A stretch of DNA of 11,831 nt from Thiotrichaceae bacterium (lineage in GTDB: Bacteria > Pseudomonadota > Gammaproteobacteria > Thiotrichales > Thiotrichaceae): positions 1 through 11,831 of the forward strand of contig WGBH01000376.1 in assembly GCA_015494435.1 (NCBI GenBank), in the 5' to 3' direction. Made by a program: the position numbers and the translations under genes. Below the pieces are notes generated by a model. That model was not told where the DNA came from, did not search any database, and saw only the letters and a program-made list of their open reading frames with translations. Positions 1 to 6,500 of the stretch are shown one piece after another; positions within the stretch are counted from its first letter, which is position 1, and every line of letters begins with the position of its first letter.

Positions 1-52
1 AGTTTATTTTTTGCCAAAAATATATTTTATACAACATCAATATGTCCTCTTT

Positions 53-86
53 GAATAGGGGGGGGTAGCGTTTTCTATTCCCTATT
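53..86. repeat. G8 homopolymer inside a short inverted repeat
   Basis: Eight consecutive G (58-65) follow GAATA. The arm AATAGGG (54-60) is complementary to CCCTATT (80-86). GAATAG (53-58) can instead pair with CTATTC (75-80), so two exclusive small hairpins are possible. There is no T-run, so this is not an intrinsic terminator. The run is conspicuous in AT-rich sequence and could slip during replication. Confidence 0.4.
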
Positions 87-101
87 GGAGCGGACTGCAA
101 C

Positions 102-130
102 TTGTTAAATTTAAAATACTAAACTAAAGT
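102..130 (+). promoter_or_regulatory. Weak candidate sigma-70 promoter upstream of the MscS gene
   Basis: TTGTTA (102-107), a 17-nt spacer, and TAAAGT (125-130). Each hexamer matches four of six consensus bases. The spacing is ideal and the position suits the GTG start at 174, but such matches are frequent in AT-rich DNA. Confidence 0.25.
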
Positions 131-173
131 CTGGCGGTCTTTTTAACCTTGAACTTGTGAGTATTTATTTAAC

Positions 174-1262
174 GTGTTACAAAATTTTCTTAGTCATTTG
201 GATTCTGTTGGTTATTTTTTACTAACAGTTAATATCTTACTGCTCATCTTTGCTAAACGAATCATACAGCTGTTTTCACATGCTCCCTCTAAAGTGACTT
301 CATTTTCTCGTGTGGTAATGATTTTTCGCCTATTGAATTTGTTGATTATTGTCGTTTATGGCTATTATCGCTTTTTTCAAAGTCGAGATGAGCAGGCGTT
401 TGGTATTAAAATTATTGCGGTCTTAGCTATTATTTACCTCGCGCATTTATCCATGCATCTGATGCGAGCTTTTTTTCTGCGTCAATATGGAAAAATGCGT
501 ATGATTGAAGGTAAAGAAAGGCAAGTACCGACCCATCAAACTCGTCTTTTAAGTGTTTTTAGTACCATTTTTATTGCGATTATTACTTTAATTGGCATTA
601 TTCATCTGCTTGGCTTTAATTCTTTATTGGAAGCAGGGGGAGTGATTGGGTTTATGGGGGTTTTTTTAGCATTAACCTCTTCTATTTGGGCACCTGATAT
701 TTTTCACGGTATTATTATTCTCAATAGTGATATGTTATCAGAGGGAGATGTGATTGAGCTTCAAGATGGGGAAACAAAATATGTACAGGGTGTGGTTTAT
801 CGCACTAAAATGTTTCATACGGTTATTTTAAATCGGGTCAATAATCATCGTATGATGATTAGAAATTCACGTTTACGTGATTTTACGGTGCATAATCTTT
901 CAAAATTTTCCTCTGCTAGAGGATTGCGAGAAAAGATTTTATTTAAAATAGGTTATGATTGTTCTATCCCTAATGTGGAAAAGATGTTTTTTGATGCCTA
1001 TGAAAAGGCTAAAAAAGATATAGATATCCCTTTTGAAAGGCAATATGAGATGGAAGTAATGATTGATAATACAGGTGACCATGCGGTGGAATGGGCCTTT
1101 TACTATTACACCAAAAATGTAAACTCGATTATCCAAACACGTCAAAAAATAATGAAAATTATTTATAAAACATCAATTGAGCATAATATTTCACTGGCAA
1201 CCCCTTTAACTTACGCTGCAATCGGAGAGAGTGAAGACGGTATCCCCATAATAGCGAGTTAA
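174..1262 (+). CDS. MscS-family mechanosensitive ion channel protein, 362 aa
   Basis: Probable inner-membrane small-conductance mechanosensitive channel that releases solutes on hypo-osmotic shock. Hydrophobic segments lie at about residues 12-28, 47-67, 77-101 and 125-147. A pore-lining-like helix follows at 152-184, with the Gly/Ala-rich stretch AGGVIGFMGVFLAL. Next comes the beta domain typical of MscS (EGDVIELQDGE at 190-200, MIRNSRLRDFTVHNLS at 228-243, equivalent to the family's 'IPNS..' element), then a soluble alpha/beta C-terminus. The start is GTG: an in-frame stop lies at 150-152, and the first in-frame ATG (codon 49) would remove the first membrane helix. No good Shine-Dalgarno is visible. 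It is larger than E. coli MscS (286 aa), with one extra N-terminal helix. The 61-bp gap to serC allows co-transcription, but function does not link them. The family call is confident; gating and ion preference are unknown. Confidence 0.88.
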   Translation: MLQNFLSHLDSVGYFLLTVNILLLIFAKRIIQLFSHAPSKVTSFSRVVMIFRLLNLLIIVVYGYYRFFQSRDEQAFGIKIIAVLAIIYLAHLSMHLMRAFFLRQYGKMRMIEGKERQVPTHQTRLLSVFSTIFIAIITLIGIIHLLGFNSLLEAGGVIGFMGVFLALTSSIWAPDIFHGIIILNSDMLSEGDVIELQDGETKYVQGVVYRTKMFHTVILNRVNNHRMMIRNSRLRDFTVHNLSKFSSARGLREKILFKIGYDCSIPNVEKMFFDAYEKAKKDIDIPFERQYEMEVMIDNTGDHAVEWAFYYYTKNVNSIIQTRQKIMKIIYKTSIEHNISLATPLTYAAIGESEDGIPIIAS

Positions 1263-1323
1263 ATCCTGAACCCGTGTCAAGAATTCAGATGAATAATTTA
1301 AATGAAAACGAAGGAGTGATTAA

Positions 1324-2406
1324 ATGAGTCGTAAATATAATTTTAGCGCAGGGCCTGGAATGTTGCCGCTTGAGGTATTAAAGCAGGCTCAGGTGGAATT
1401 AGTAGATTGGAATAATAGCGGTATGTCGGTGATGGAAATGAGTCATCGAGGTAAAAACTATATGTCAATTGCGGCTGAGGCTGAAATGGATCTGCGGGAT
1501 GTAATGAGCATTCCTGATAACTATAAAGTGCTTTTTTTGCAAGGGGGGGCAAGTAGTCAGTTTTCCGCTATTCCCATGAATTTATTACGCGGTAAAGATT
1601 CTGCTGATTATATCAATACAGGTGCATGGTCAAAAAAAGCGATTGCAGAGGCGAGCAAGTTTTGTGATGTGAATCTTGTTGCAACAGGCGAAGACAGTGA
1701 TTTTATGTCAATTCCTGATCCAGCCTCTTGGAATTTAAATGCTGATGCTGCCTATGTGCATTATACGCCTAATGAAACCATTGGAGGGGTTGAGTTTCAT
1801 ACGCTTCCTGAGGTGGGCGATATTCCTTTGGTAGCAGATATGTCATCGACCATCCTATCTCGCCCGATTGATGTGTCAAAGTTTGGTTTAATCTACGCGG
1901 GTGCGCAAAAAAATATAGGGCCAGCAGGTTTAACCTTGGTGATTGTGCGTGATGATTTAATCGGAGACTGTATTGATGGAACACCCACAATGATGGATTA
2001 TGCGATCCAAGCCAAAGCAGATTCTATGTACAATACACCGCCAACCTATAGCTGGTATTTAGCAGGTCTTGTGTTTAAATGGTTAAAGGAAAAAGGCGGT
2101 CTTGAGGGCATGGCTGAGATCAATAAACGTAAATCTGACAAACTTTATGCAGCGATTGATAATTCCGATTTTTATAAAAACCCAGTTGATCTTAACTGTC
2201 GTTCATGGATGAATATTCCATTTACATTAGGTAACTCTGATCTAAACGGTGATTTTTTGGAACAAGCAGCAGCGCAAGGTTTAGTGACGCTAAAAGGACA
2301 TCGCTCAGTGGGTGGAATGCGCGCTAGTATTTACAATGCAATGCCTGAAGAAGGTGTGGATGCTTTGATTGCTTTTATGGCTGAGTTTGAAGCGAAATAC
2401 GGTTAA
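1324..2406 (+). CDS. serC: Phosphoserine aminotransferase SerC, 360 aa
   Basis: Cytoplasmic PLP-dependent class V aminotransferase. It converts 3-phosphohydroxypyruvate plus glutamate to phosphoserine; in many bacteria it also serves the PdxB branch of pyridoxal phosphate synthesis. Visible signatures are the N-terminal FSAGPGMLP (7-15), the substrate-binding HRG (41-43), GGASSQF (74-80), W102, the PLP lysine K196 in GAQKNIGPAG (193-202), and the C-terminal HRSVGGMRASIYNA (326-339). The length matches the family (about 360 aa). The start is set by a strong AAGGAG (1311-1316), 7 nt before ATG. A 12-codon open frame (1289-1327) ends in an ATGA overlap with this start. serC heads the amino acid cluster, and serA, the preceding enzyme of the same pathway, lies 317 bp downstream. 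Confidence 0.97.
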   Translation: MSRKYNFSAGPGMLPLEVLKQAQVELVDWNNSGMSVMEMSHRGKNYMSIAAEAEMDLRDVMSIPDNYKVLFLQGGASSQFSAIPMNLLRGKDSADYINTGAWSKKAIAEASKFCDVNLVATGEDSDFMSIPDPASWNLNADAAYVHYTPNETIGGVEFHTLPEVGDIPLVADMSSTILSRPIDVSKFGLIYAGAQKNIGPAGLTLVIVRDDLIGDCIDGTPTMMDYAIQAKADSMYNTPPTYSWYLAGLVFKWLKEKGGLEGMAEINKRKSDKLYAAIDNSDFYKNPVDLNCRSWMNIPFTLGNSDLNGDFLEQAAAQGLVTLKGHRSVGGMRASIYNAMPEEGVDALIAFMAEFEAKYG

Positions 2407-2425
2407 TATAGTTTTTCAAAGATTA

Positions 2426-2507
2426 AATTTCGCAGGAGTCCAAGCCCAAGCTTTAGTTGGTATGATTCGCACAGTGTCTAAAGCTTGAACTCCTTAATTG
2501 AGAAATT
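2426..2507. repeat. Long imperfect inverted repeat downstream of serC
   Basis: The inner perfect arms are AAGCTTTAG (2448-2456) and CTAAAGCTT (2478-2486), with a 21-nt loop. Outside them AGGAGTCCAAG (2434-2444) faces TTGAACTCCT (2485-2494), with a 6-base asymmetric insertion (CAAGCC-like) on the left. The outermost AATTTC (2426-2431) pairs with GAAATT (2502-2507). No T-run follows. It may be a miniature mobile repeat or an mRNA-processing structure. Confidence 0.55.
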
Positions 2508-2550
2508 ATTTATATGAAAAATTATCAATACTTTCGCCAAATCTAACCTG

Positions 2551-2580
2551 TAGGGTGGATGTGCTATCGCTTATCCACCT
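2551..2580. repeat. REP-like hairpin (GGTGGAT...ATCCACC)
   Basis: GGTGGAT (2554-2560) and ATCCACC (2573-2579) enclose GTGCTATCGCTT. The sequence resembles the dispersed 'GTAGGGTGGAT-AGCGATAGC-ATCCACC' palindromes that I recall as frequent in intergenic DNA of many proteobacteria. The copy number in this genome cannot be judged from one window. Confidence 0.5.
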
Positions 2581-2674
2581 TGGAAATCACGATTAGCGAC
2601 GGTATTAACTATATCTTGATATTCTTTTGAATTGGTGAGGTTTATGTCGTAGTCGCTTCACAAATTCAGGATTT

Positions 2675-2680
2675 TATAAT
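2675..2680 (+). promoter_or_regulatory. Candidate -10 box of a serA promoter
   Basis: Perfect TATAAT 44 bp before the serA ATG. There is no good -35 at 16-18 nt (GTCGCT at 2652-2657). Transcription would begin near 2687, so the 2690-2711 hairpin would form at the very 5' end of the mRNA. Confidence 0.4.
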
Positions 2681-2689
2681 TAAAATATA

Positions 2690-2711
2690 TTTTTATCCAA
2701 AAGGATAAAAA
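2690..2711 (+). promoter_or_regulatory. Perfect 9-bp stem-loop directly upstream of the serA RBS
   Basis: TTTTTATCC (2690-2698), loop AAAA, then GGATAAAAA (2703-2711). The serA Shine-Dalgarno GAGGAG starts at 2713. The structure could be a 5'-end stabilizing stem, an operator, or a translation-control element. It lacks the following T-run of a terminator. Confidence 0.5.
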
Positions 2712-2723
2712 CGAGGAGAGAAA

Positions 2724-3890
2724 ATGTCTTACAATATATTGACATTAAACAATATTTCAGAAAAAGGTTTACGTTTATTACCCAGTTCAGAATACAGTAT
2801 AGTGGAGCAAAGTAATCATCCTGATGCTATTTTACTACGTTCCTACACTATGCATAAATATGCAATTTCTGACTCCTTAAAAGCGGTTGGACGTGCGGGT
2901 GCAGGAGTTAATAATATCCCGCTGGATAAAATGAGCAATGCAGGTGTGGTAGTTTTTAATGCACCTGGTGCTAACTCGAATGCAGTGAAAGAATTAGTGA
3001 TTGCAAGTATGTTAATGGCGTGTCGTAATCTCCCCGCTGGAGAACATTTTGCTAAAAATCTACAAGGTTCAGATGAGGAAATTCATAAACAGGTTGAAAG
3101 TGGTAAGAAAAATTTTGCAGGTTTTGAGCTTCCAAATCGTACATTAGGTGTGGTTGGACTCGGTGCAATTGGTGTGAAAATAGCAAATGCAGCCAAAAGC
3201 TTAGGGATGAATGTGATTGGTTTTGATCCACTTATTTCGATTGAAAATGCATGGGGATTGAATGCTGAAGTAGAAAAAGCAAAAGATTTAGATCAGGTGT
3301 TGAGTGAGTCAGATTTCATTACGTTCCATGTTCCGCTGGTTGAAGCCACTAAAGATATTATCAATGAAGAATCTCTGCTCAAGATGAAGGATAATGTCAT
3401 TATTCTAAACTTTTCACGTAATGGTATTGTTAATGATGAGGCAGTCTGCAAAGGGATTGAAGAAGGTAAGGTATATTCTTATGTGTGTGATTTCCCGTCT
3501 AACCTTCTTAATAGTCAAAAAGGTGTGATTGCTTTACCCCATCTAGGTGCATCTACGCGTGAGGCAGAAGAAAATTGTGCCATTATGGTTGCAGAACAGG
3601 TTAAAGATTATTTAGAAAATGGCAATATTAAAAATTCAGTAAATTTACCTAATATTGAAGCGCCACGTAAAGGTGTGGCGCGTATTACTATTTTGAATAA
3701 AAATGTTCCTGATATATTAGGGCAGGTTTCACATATTTTAGGTAATGCAAATGTGAATATTAATCAGATGACGAATGATTCGCGTGGGGAGCTTGCTTAC
3801 ACTTTGCTTGATGTCGATTCGACTATTTCACAGGATATTGAAATGGCATTAGCAGGAATTGAAGGGGTACTGCGTTTACGTGTGCTTTAG
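2724..3890 (+). CDS. serA: D-3-phosphoglycerate dehydrogenase SerA (short ACT-domain form), 388 aa
   Basis: Cytoplasmic NAD-dependent 2-hydroxyacid dehydrogenase. It oxidizes 3-phosphoglycerate to 3-phosphohydroxypyruvate, the first step of serine synthesis and the step feeding SerC. Domains: N-terminal substrate domain with GRAGAGVNNIP (56-66); Rossmann domain with GLGAIG (145-150) and NAD-specific D168; catalytic R232 (NFSRNG) and H273 (LPHLGAST); and a C-terminal ACT domain (about 319-388), which usually binds serine for feedback inhibition. It resembles the compact form common in clostridia rather than the E. coli enzyme. The residue 29 after R232, where the usual catalytic Glu lies, is L261 in CDFPSNLL. 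RBS GAGGAG at 2713-2718, 5 nt before ATG. It is unusual as a member of the serC-pheA-hisC-tyrA-aroA cluster, into which it may have been inserted. SerA is clearly the best call; a related 2-hydroxyacid dehydrogenase is the alternative. Confidence 0.9.
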   Translation: MSYNILTLNNISEKGLRLLPSSEYSIVEQSNHPDAILLRSYTMHKYAISDSLKAVGRAGAGVNNIPLDKMSNAGVVVFNAPGANSNAVKELVIASMLMACRNLPAGEHFAKNLQGSDEEIHKQVESGKKNFAGFELPNRTLGVVGLGAIGVKIANAAKSLGMNVIGFDPLISIENAWGLNAEVEKAKDLDQVLSESDFITFHVPLVEATKDIINEESLLKMKDNVIILNFSRNGIVNDEAVCKGIEEGKVYSYVCDFPSNLLNSQKGVIALPHLGASTREAEENCAIMVAEQVKDYLENGNIKNSVNLPNIEAPRKGVARITILNKNVPDILGQVSHILGNANVNINQMTNDSRGELAYTLLDVDSTISQDIEMALAGIEGVLRLRVL

Positions 3891-3896
3891 ATTTTT

Positions 3897-3933
3897 GGCT
3901 ACTATTTAATTGTTTCAGCTTTAAATGGTAGCC
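3897..3933. repeat. 13-bp stem-loop just after serA
   Basis: GGCTACTATTTAA (3897-3909) and TTAAATGGTAGCC (3921-3933) pair along 13 bp with one G-T wobble or mismatch and an 11-nt loop. No T-run follows on either strand, so it is not a classical terminator. It may protect or process the serA 3' end. Confidence 0.55.
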
Positions 3934-3937
3934 CTAA

Positions 3938-4016
3938 AGACAAAGCGGAGGCTTGTCACCAATTTTATAAAAATTGGGCTATAATCAGTAGCCTTGTCTG
4001 TTTTTTAACTGGTGAC
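3938..4016 (+). promoter_or_regulatory. pheA leader with competing stems and a promoter-like box
   Basis: GACAAAGC/GCTTGTC (3939-3957), the perfect palindrome CCAATTTT-ATA-AAAATTGG (3959-3977), TATAAT (3980-3985) and T6 (4001-4006) are packed together. GTCACCA (3955-3961) is complementary to TGGTGAC (4010-4016), which contains the only RBS-like bases of pheA. AGACAA (3938-3943) can pair with TTGTCT (3994-3999), just before the T-run. Regulatory meaning is inferred. Confidence 0.35.
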
Positions 4017-4021
4017 TATGA

Positions 4022-5128
4022 ATGAGCGATGGTACTTTACCTGCAACAACTTTACTAGATATACGTCAACGTATCGATTTTCTTGATACCGAAATTCTTC
4101 AATTACTTTCAGAGCGTGCCAAATGTGCTGAATCAGTAGCAAAGGTGAAAAGTGTAGCAGGTGAAATGGACGTTAATTTTTATCGTCCTGAGCGTGAAGC
4201 ACAAATATTACGCCGTATGGTTGAAATGAATCAAGGGCCATTAAAGGATCAACAAATCACGCATATCTATCGTGCTATTATTTCCTCATGTCTTGCTTTA
4301 GAGCAGTGTTTACGTATTGCCTATCTTGGTCCTGAAGGTAGCTATACACAGGCTGCGGCACAAAAACATTTCAATCAGGGAGTAAAAATGCTGTCATTAG
4401 CTTCTATTTCACAAGTATTTCGTGAAGTTGAAGTGGGTACAGTTGATTATGGTGTGGTGCCGATTGAGAATTCTACTGAAGGTGTTGTCTCTCATACCTT
4501 GGATTTATTTGTACAATCACCATTAAGTATTTGTGGTGAAATTCATCTGCCGATTCATCACAGCTTGATGTGTCATTCAGACTCATTGAACTATGATAAT
4601 GTAAAGGTTATTTATGGGCATCAACAGTCCTTAGCGCAATGTCGAGCATGGCTCGATAGTCATGTTCCTAATGCAACGCGTATCGCTGTTTCTAGTAATT
4701 CGGAAGGTGCGCGTAGAGTACAAAGTGAACCATATAGTGTTGCTATTGCAGGACAAGTTGCAGCAGAACTGTATAAATTACACACCTTACAAGAAAATAT
4801 TGAAGATAATCCTAATAATACTACTCGCTTTTTGGTAATTGGTGATCAAAAGGTTGAATGTAGTGGTGATGATAAAACTACCTTATTAGTTTCGGCTAAA
4901 AATAGATCAGGGGCTTTGTATCATTTATTAAAGCCTTTAAAAGACCATGGTTTGGACATGACACGAATCGAATCGCGCCCTTCCAAAGATACCAATTGGG
5001 AATACTTCTTTTTTATGGATATTGATGGGCATCTTTCTGATCAAAACGTACAAGCTGCTTTGAATGAATTAAAGCAAGAAGCAGAATTAATTCGTGTACT
5101 GGGGTCTTATCCAAAGGCCATTTTATAA
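4022..5128 (+). CDS. pheA: Bifunctional chorismate mutase/prephenate dehydratase PheA, 368 aa
   Basis: Cytoplasmic P-protein that converts chorismate to prephenate and then to phenylpyruvate. The AroQ chorismate mutase domain is at about 10-92 (LLDIRQRIDFLDTEILQLLSER start, YRPEREAQILRRM at 54-66). The prephenate dehydratase domain is at about 98-275 (YLGPEGSYTQAA at 101-112, VPIENSTEGVVSHTLDL at 146-162, and the catalytic NNTTRF motif with T268). The C-terminal ACT domain is at about 285-362, with GALY (297-300) and ESRP (317-320), the known phenylalanine-binding motifs, so feedback inhibition by Phe is likely. An overlapping ATG at 4018 is in another frame. The start at 4022 fits the domain, with a weak GGTGA (4011-4015) 6 nt upstream. 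The product goes to the HisC-type aminotransferase encoded next, 174 bp downstream. The length is typical. Confidence 0.96.
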   Translation: MSDGTLPATTLLDIRQRIDFLDTEILQLLSERAKCAESVAKVKSVAGEMDVNFYRPEREAQILRRMVEMNQGPLKDQQITHIYRAIISSCLALEQCLRIAYLGPEGSYTQAAAQKHFNQGVKMLSLASISQVFREVEVGTVDYGVVPIENSTEGVVSHTLDLFVQSPLSICGEIHLPIHHSLMCHSDSLNYDNVKVIYGHQQSLAQCRAWLDSHVPNATRIAVSSNSEGARRVQSEPYSVAIAGQVAAELYKLHTLQENIEDNPNNTTRFLVIGDQKVECSGDDKTTLLVSAKNRSGALYHLLKPLKDHGLDMTRIESRPSKDTNWEYFFFMDIDGHLSDQNVQAALNELKQEAELIRVLGSYPKAIL

Positions 5129-5131
5129 AGA

Positions 5132-5283
5132 AGTTCCAAGCAATGAATCTAGCCATCTTATTTGTCCTTTTGTCCCTGATTGAAGCACCTCAATCGTTGC
5201 GTAGAGCGACTATGCGCCTATTGAGATACTTCAATCAGAAACAAAAAATCAGCGCAATATGGGTAAATTCATTACTTGAAACT
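5132..5283. repeat. ~150-bp imperfect palindrome filling the pheA-hisC gap
   Basis: The inner arms 5168-5194 and 5220-5246 match at 23 of 27 positions. The outer arms 5132-5159 and 5256-5283 match at 23 of 28. A short unmatched stretch lies between (5160-5167 and 5247-5255). The 25-nt centre (5195-5219) contains a further small GCGTAG/CTATGC stem. Seven of nine mismatches are C on the left opposite A on the right, which is G-U in RNA of the minus strand. The size and symmetry suggest a MITE-like element or a structured RNA. There is no coding potential. The element ends 4 bp before the hisC RBS. Confidence 0.75.
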
Positions 5284-5302
5284 CCCTAAGGAATAAATAT
5301 CA

Positions 5303-6430
5303 ATGAAAAACACCTTTTTAAACCTTGCTGTCTCTGGTGTTCAAGGGCTAACCCCCTATTTGCCAGGCAAACCTATCGAGGAATTAGAGCGTGAATTAGG
5401 GATTAGTAATATTCTTAAATTGGCTTCTAATGAAAACCCGCTTGGGCCCAGTGAGAGTGTTTTAAAAGCACTTAAAGCAGATCGATTAGAGGTTGAAATA
5501 TACCCTGACGGTAATGGCTTTATGCTTAAACAGGCATTGGCAGAAAAGTTTGATCTACAACAAGAACAAATTACCTTAGGTAATGGTTCTAATGATATTT
5601 TAGATATGATTGCACGTGTATTTTTATGTCAAGGTAGGGAAGCTATCTTTTCACAATATGCTTTTGCCGTTTACCCTATTGCAACGCAGGCAGTCGGTGC
5701 TGTTAGTAAAATAGCAACAGCTTTTCCTGTTGATCATGAAAGTATGCCTTATGGACATGATTTAGAAGCGATGTTGGCATTAATTAGCGAAAAGACGCGG
5801 GTTATTTTTATCGCTAATCCTAATAATCCAACGGGAACATGGTTAGATAAAAAGACTTTAAAAGCTTTTATGGATCAAGTGCCTAAAGGTATTGTGGTGG
5901 TAGTGGATGAGGCTTATTTTGAATATGTTAATGAAGCGGAATATCCAGATACCTTGCAATGGTTGGATCAATATCCGAACCTCATTGTAACCCGTACTTT
6001 TTCAAAAATTTATGGATTAGCTAGTTTACGAGTGGGTTATGCGGTTTGTAGTGAAGAAATTGCAGATTTGTTAAACCGTGTGCGCCAACCTTTTAATGTG
6101 AATACTTTTTCTTTGGTGGCAGCAACAACGGCATTGCAAGATGAACAACATATTAAACAGTGCGCTGATCTTAATCGAGAAGGGTTGGTGTTTTGGAGAG
6201 CCGCTTGCCAGCAGCGTCAGTTATCTTTTATCCCCACTGTCGGTAATTTTATAACCATTGATACAGAGCGAGATGCGATGCCTGTTTATGAGGGGTTATT
6301 GCGTGAGGGGATTATTGTGCGTCCTGTTGCAAATTACGGATTACCGCATCATCTGCGTATTACAATGGGTACAAAAGAACAAAATAGACGTTGTTTAGCA
6401 GGGTTGGATAAAGTTCTGTCTTTGTCATAG
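5303..6430 (+). CDS. hisC: Histidinol-phosphate/aromatic aminotransferase HisC, 375 aa
   Basis: Cytoplasmic class I/II PLP aminotransferase of the HisC family. It interconverts histidinol phosphate and imidazole-acetol phosphate; homologues in aromatic clusters also aminate phenylpyruvate and hydroxyphenylpyruvate. Visible features are SNENPLGPS (42-50), YPDGNGFMLK (67-76), GNGSNDIL (93-100), NPNNPTGT (172-179), VDEAYFEY (201-208; D202 and Y205 contact PLP), SKIYGLASLRVGY with PLP lysine K235 and phosphate-binding R243, and the C-terminal LRITMG with substrate-carboxylate R352. The length is normal. RBS TAAGGA (5287-5292) lies 10 nt before ATG. It sits between pheA and tyrA, whose keto-acid products need a transaminase, and far from any other his gene in view. 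An aromatic role is therefore likely from context; substrate range cannot be read from sequence alone. Confidence 0.92.
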   Translation: MKNTFLNLAVSGVQGLTPYLPGKPIEELERELGISNILKLASNENPLGPSESVLKALKADRLEVEIYPDGNGFMLKQALAEKFDLQQEQITLGNGSNDILDMIARVFLCQGREAIFSQYAFAVYPIATQAVGAVSKIATAFPVDHESMPYGHDLEAMLALISEKTRVIFIANPNNPTGTWLDKKTLKAFMDQVPKGIVVVVDEAYFEYVNEAEYPDTLQWLDQYPNLIVTRTFSKIYGLASLRVGYAVCSEEIADLLNRVRQPFNVNTFSLVAATTALQDEQHIKQCADLNREGLVFWRAACQQRQLSFIPTVGNFITIDTERDAMPVYEGLLREGIIVRPVANYGLPHHLRITMGTKEQNRRCLAGLDKVLSLS

Positions 6431-6500
6431 TTTAAGGTTACTTAATGAGTCGCTTTATAAAGTATATTTCGTATTTCTCACCTACTAATTTAGGATAATA

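Larger units (their letters stand above)
2407..2723. other. 317-bp serC-serA intergenic region rich in hairpins
   Basis: No convincing gene is seen. In order it holds an imperfect long inverted repeat (2426-2507), a REP-like GGTGGAT hairpin (2551-2580), a TATAAT box (2675-2680) and a perfect 9-bp hairpin (2690-2711) just before the serA ribosome binding site. The stem-loops at its start have no T-tract, so termination after serC is not evident. Confidence 0.7.

Noticed and set aside
939..1145. Minus-strand open frame inside the MscS gene
   Set aside because: It is the complement of a well-supported channel gene, has no recognisable domain or RBS, and its composition is that of a shadow frame.
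3897..3933. serA rho-independent terminator
   Set aside because: The stem is good, but it is followed by CTAAAGAC and not by a T-run on either strand.
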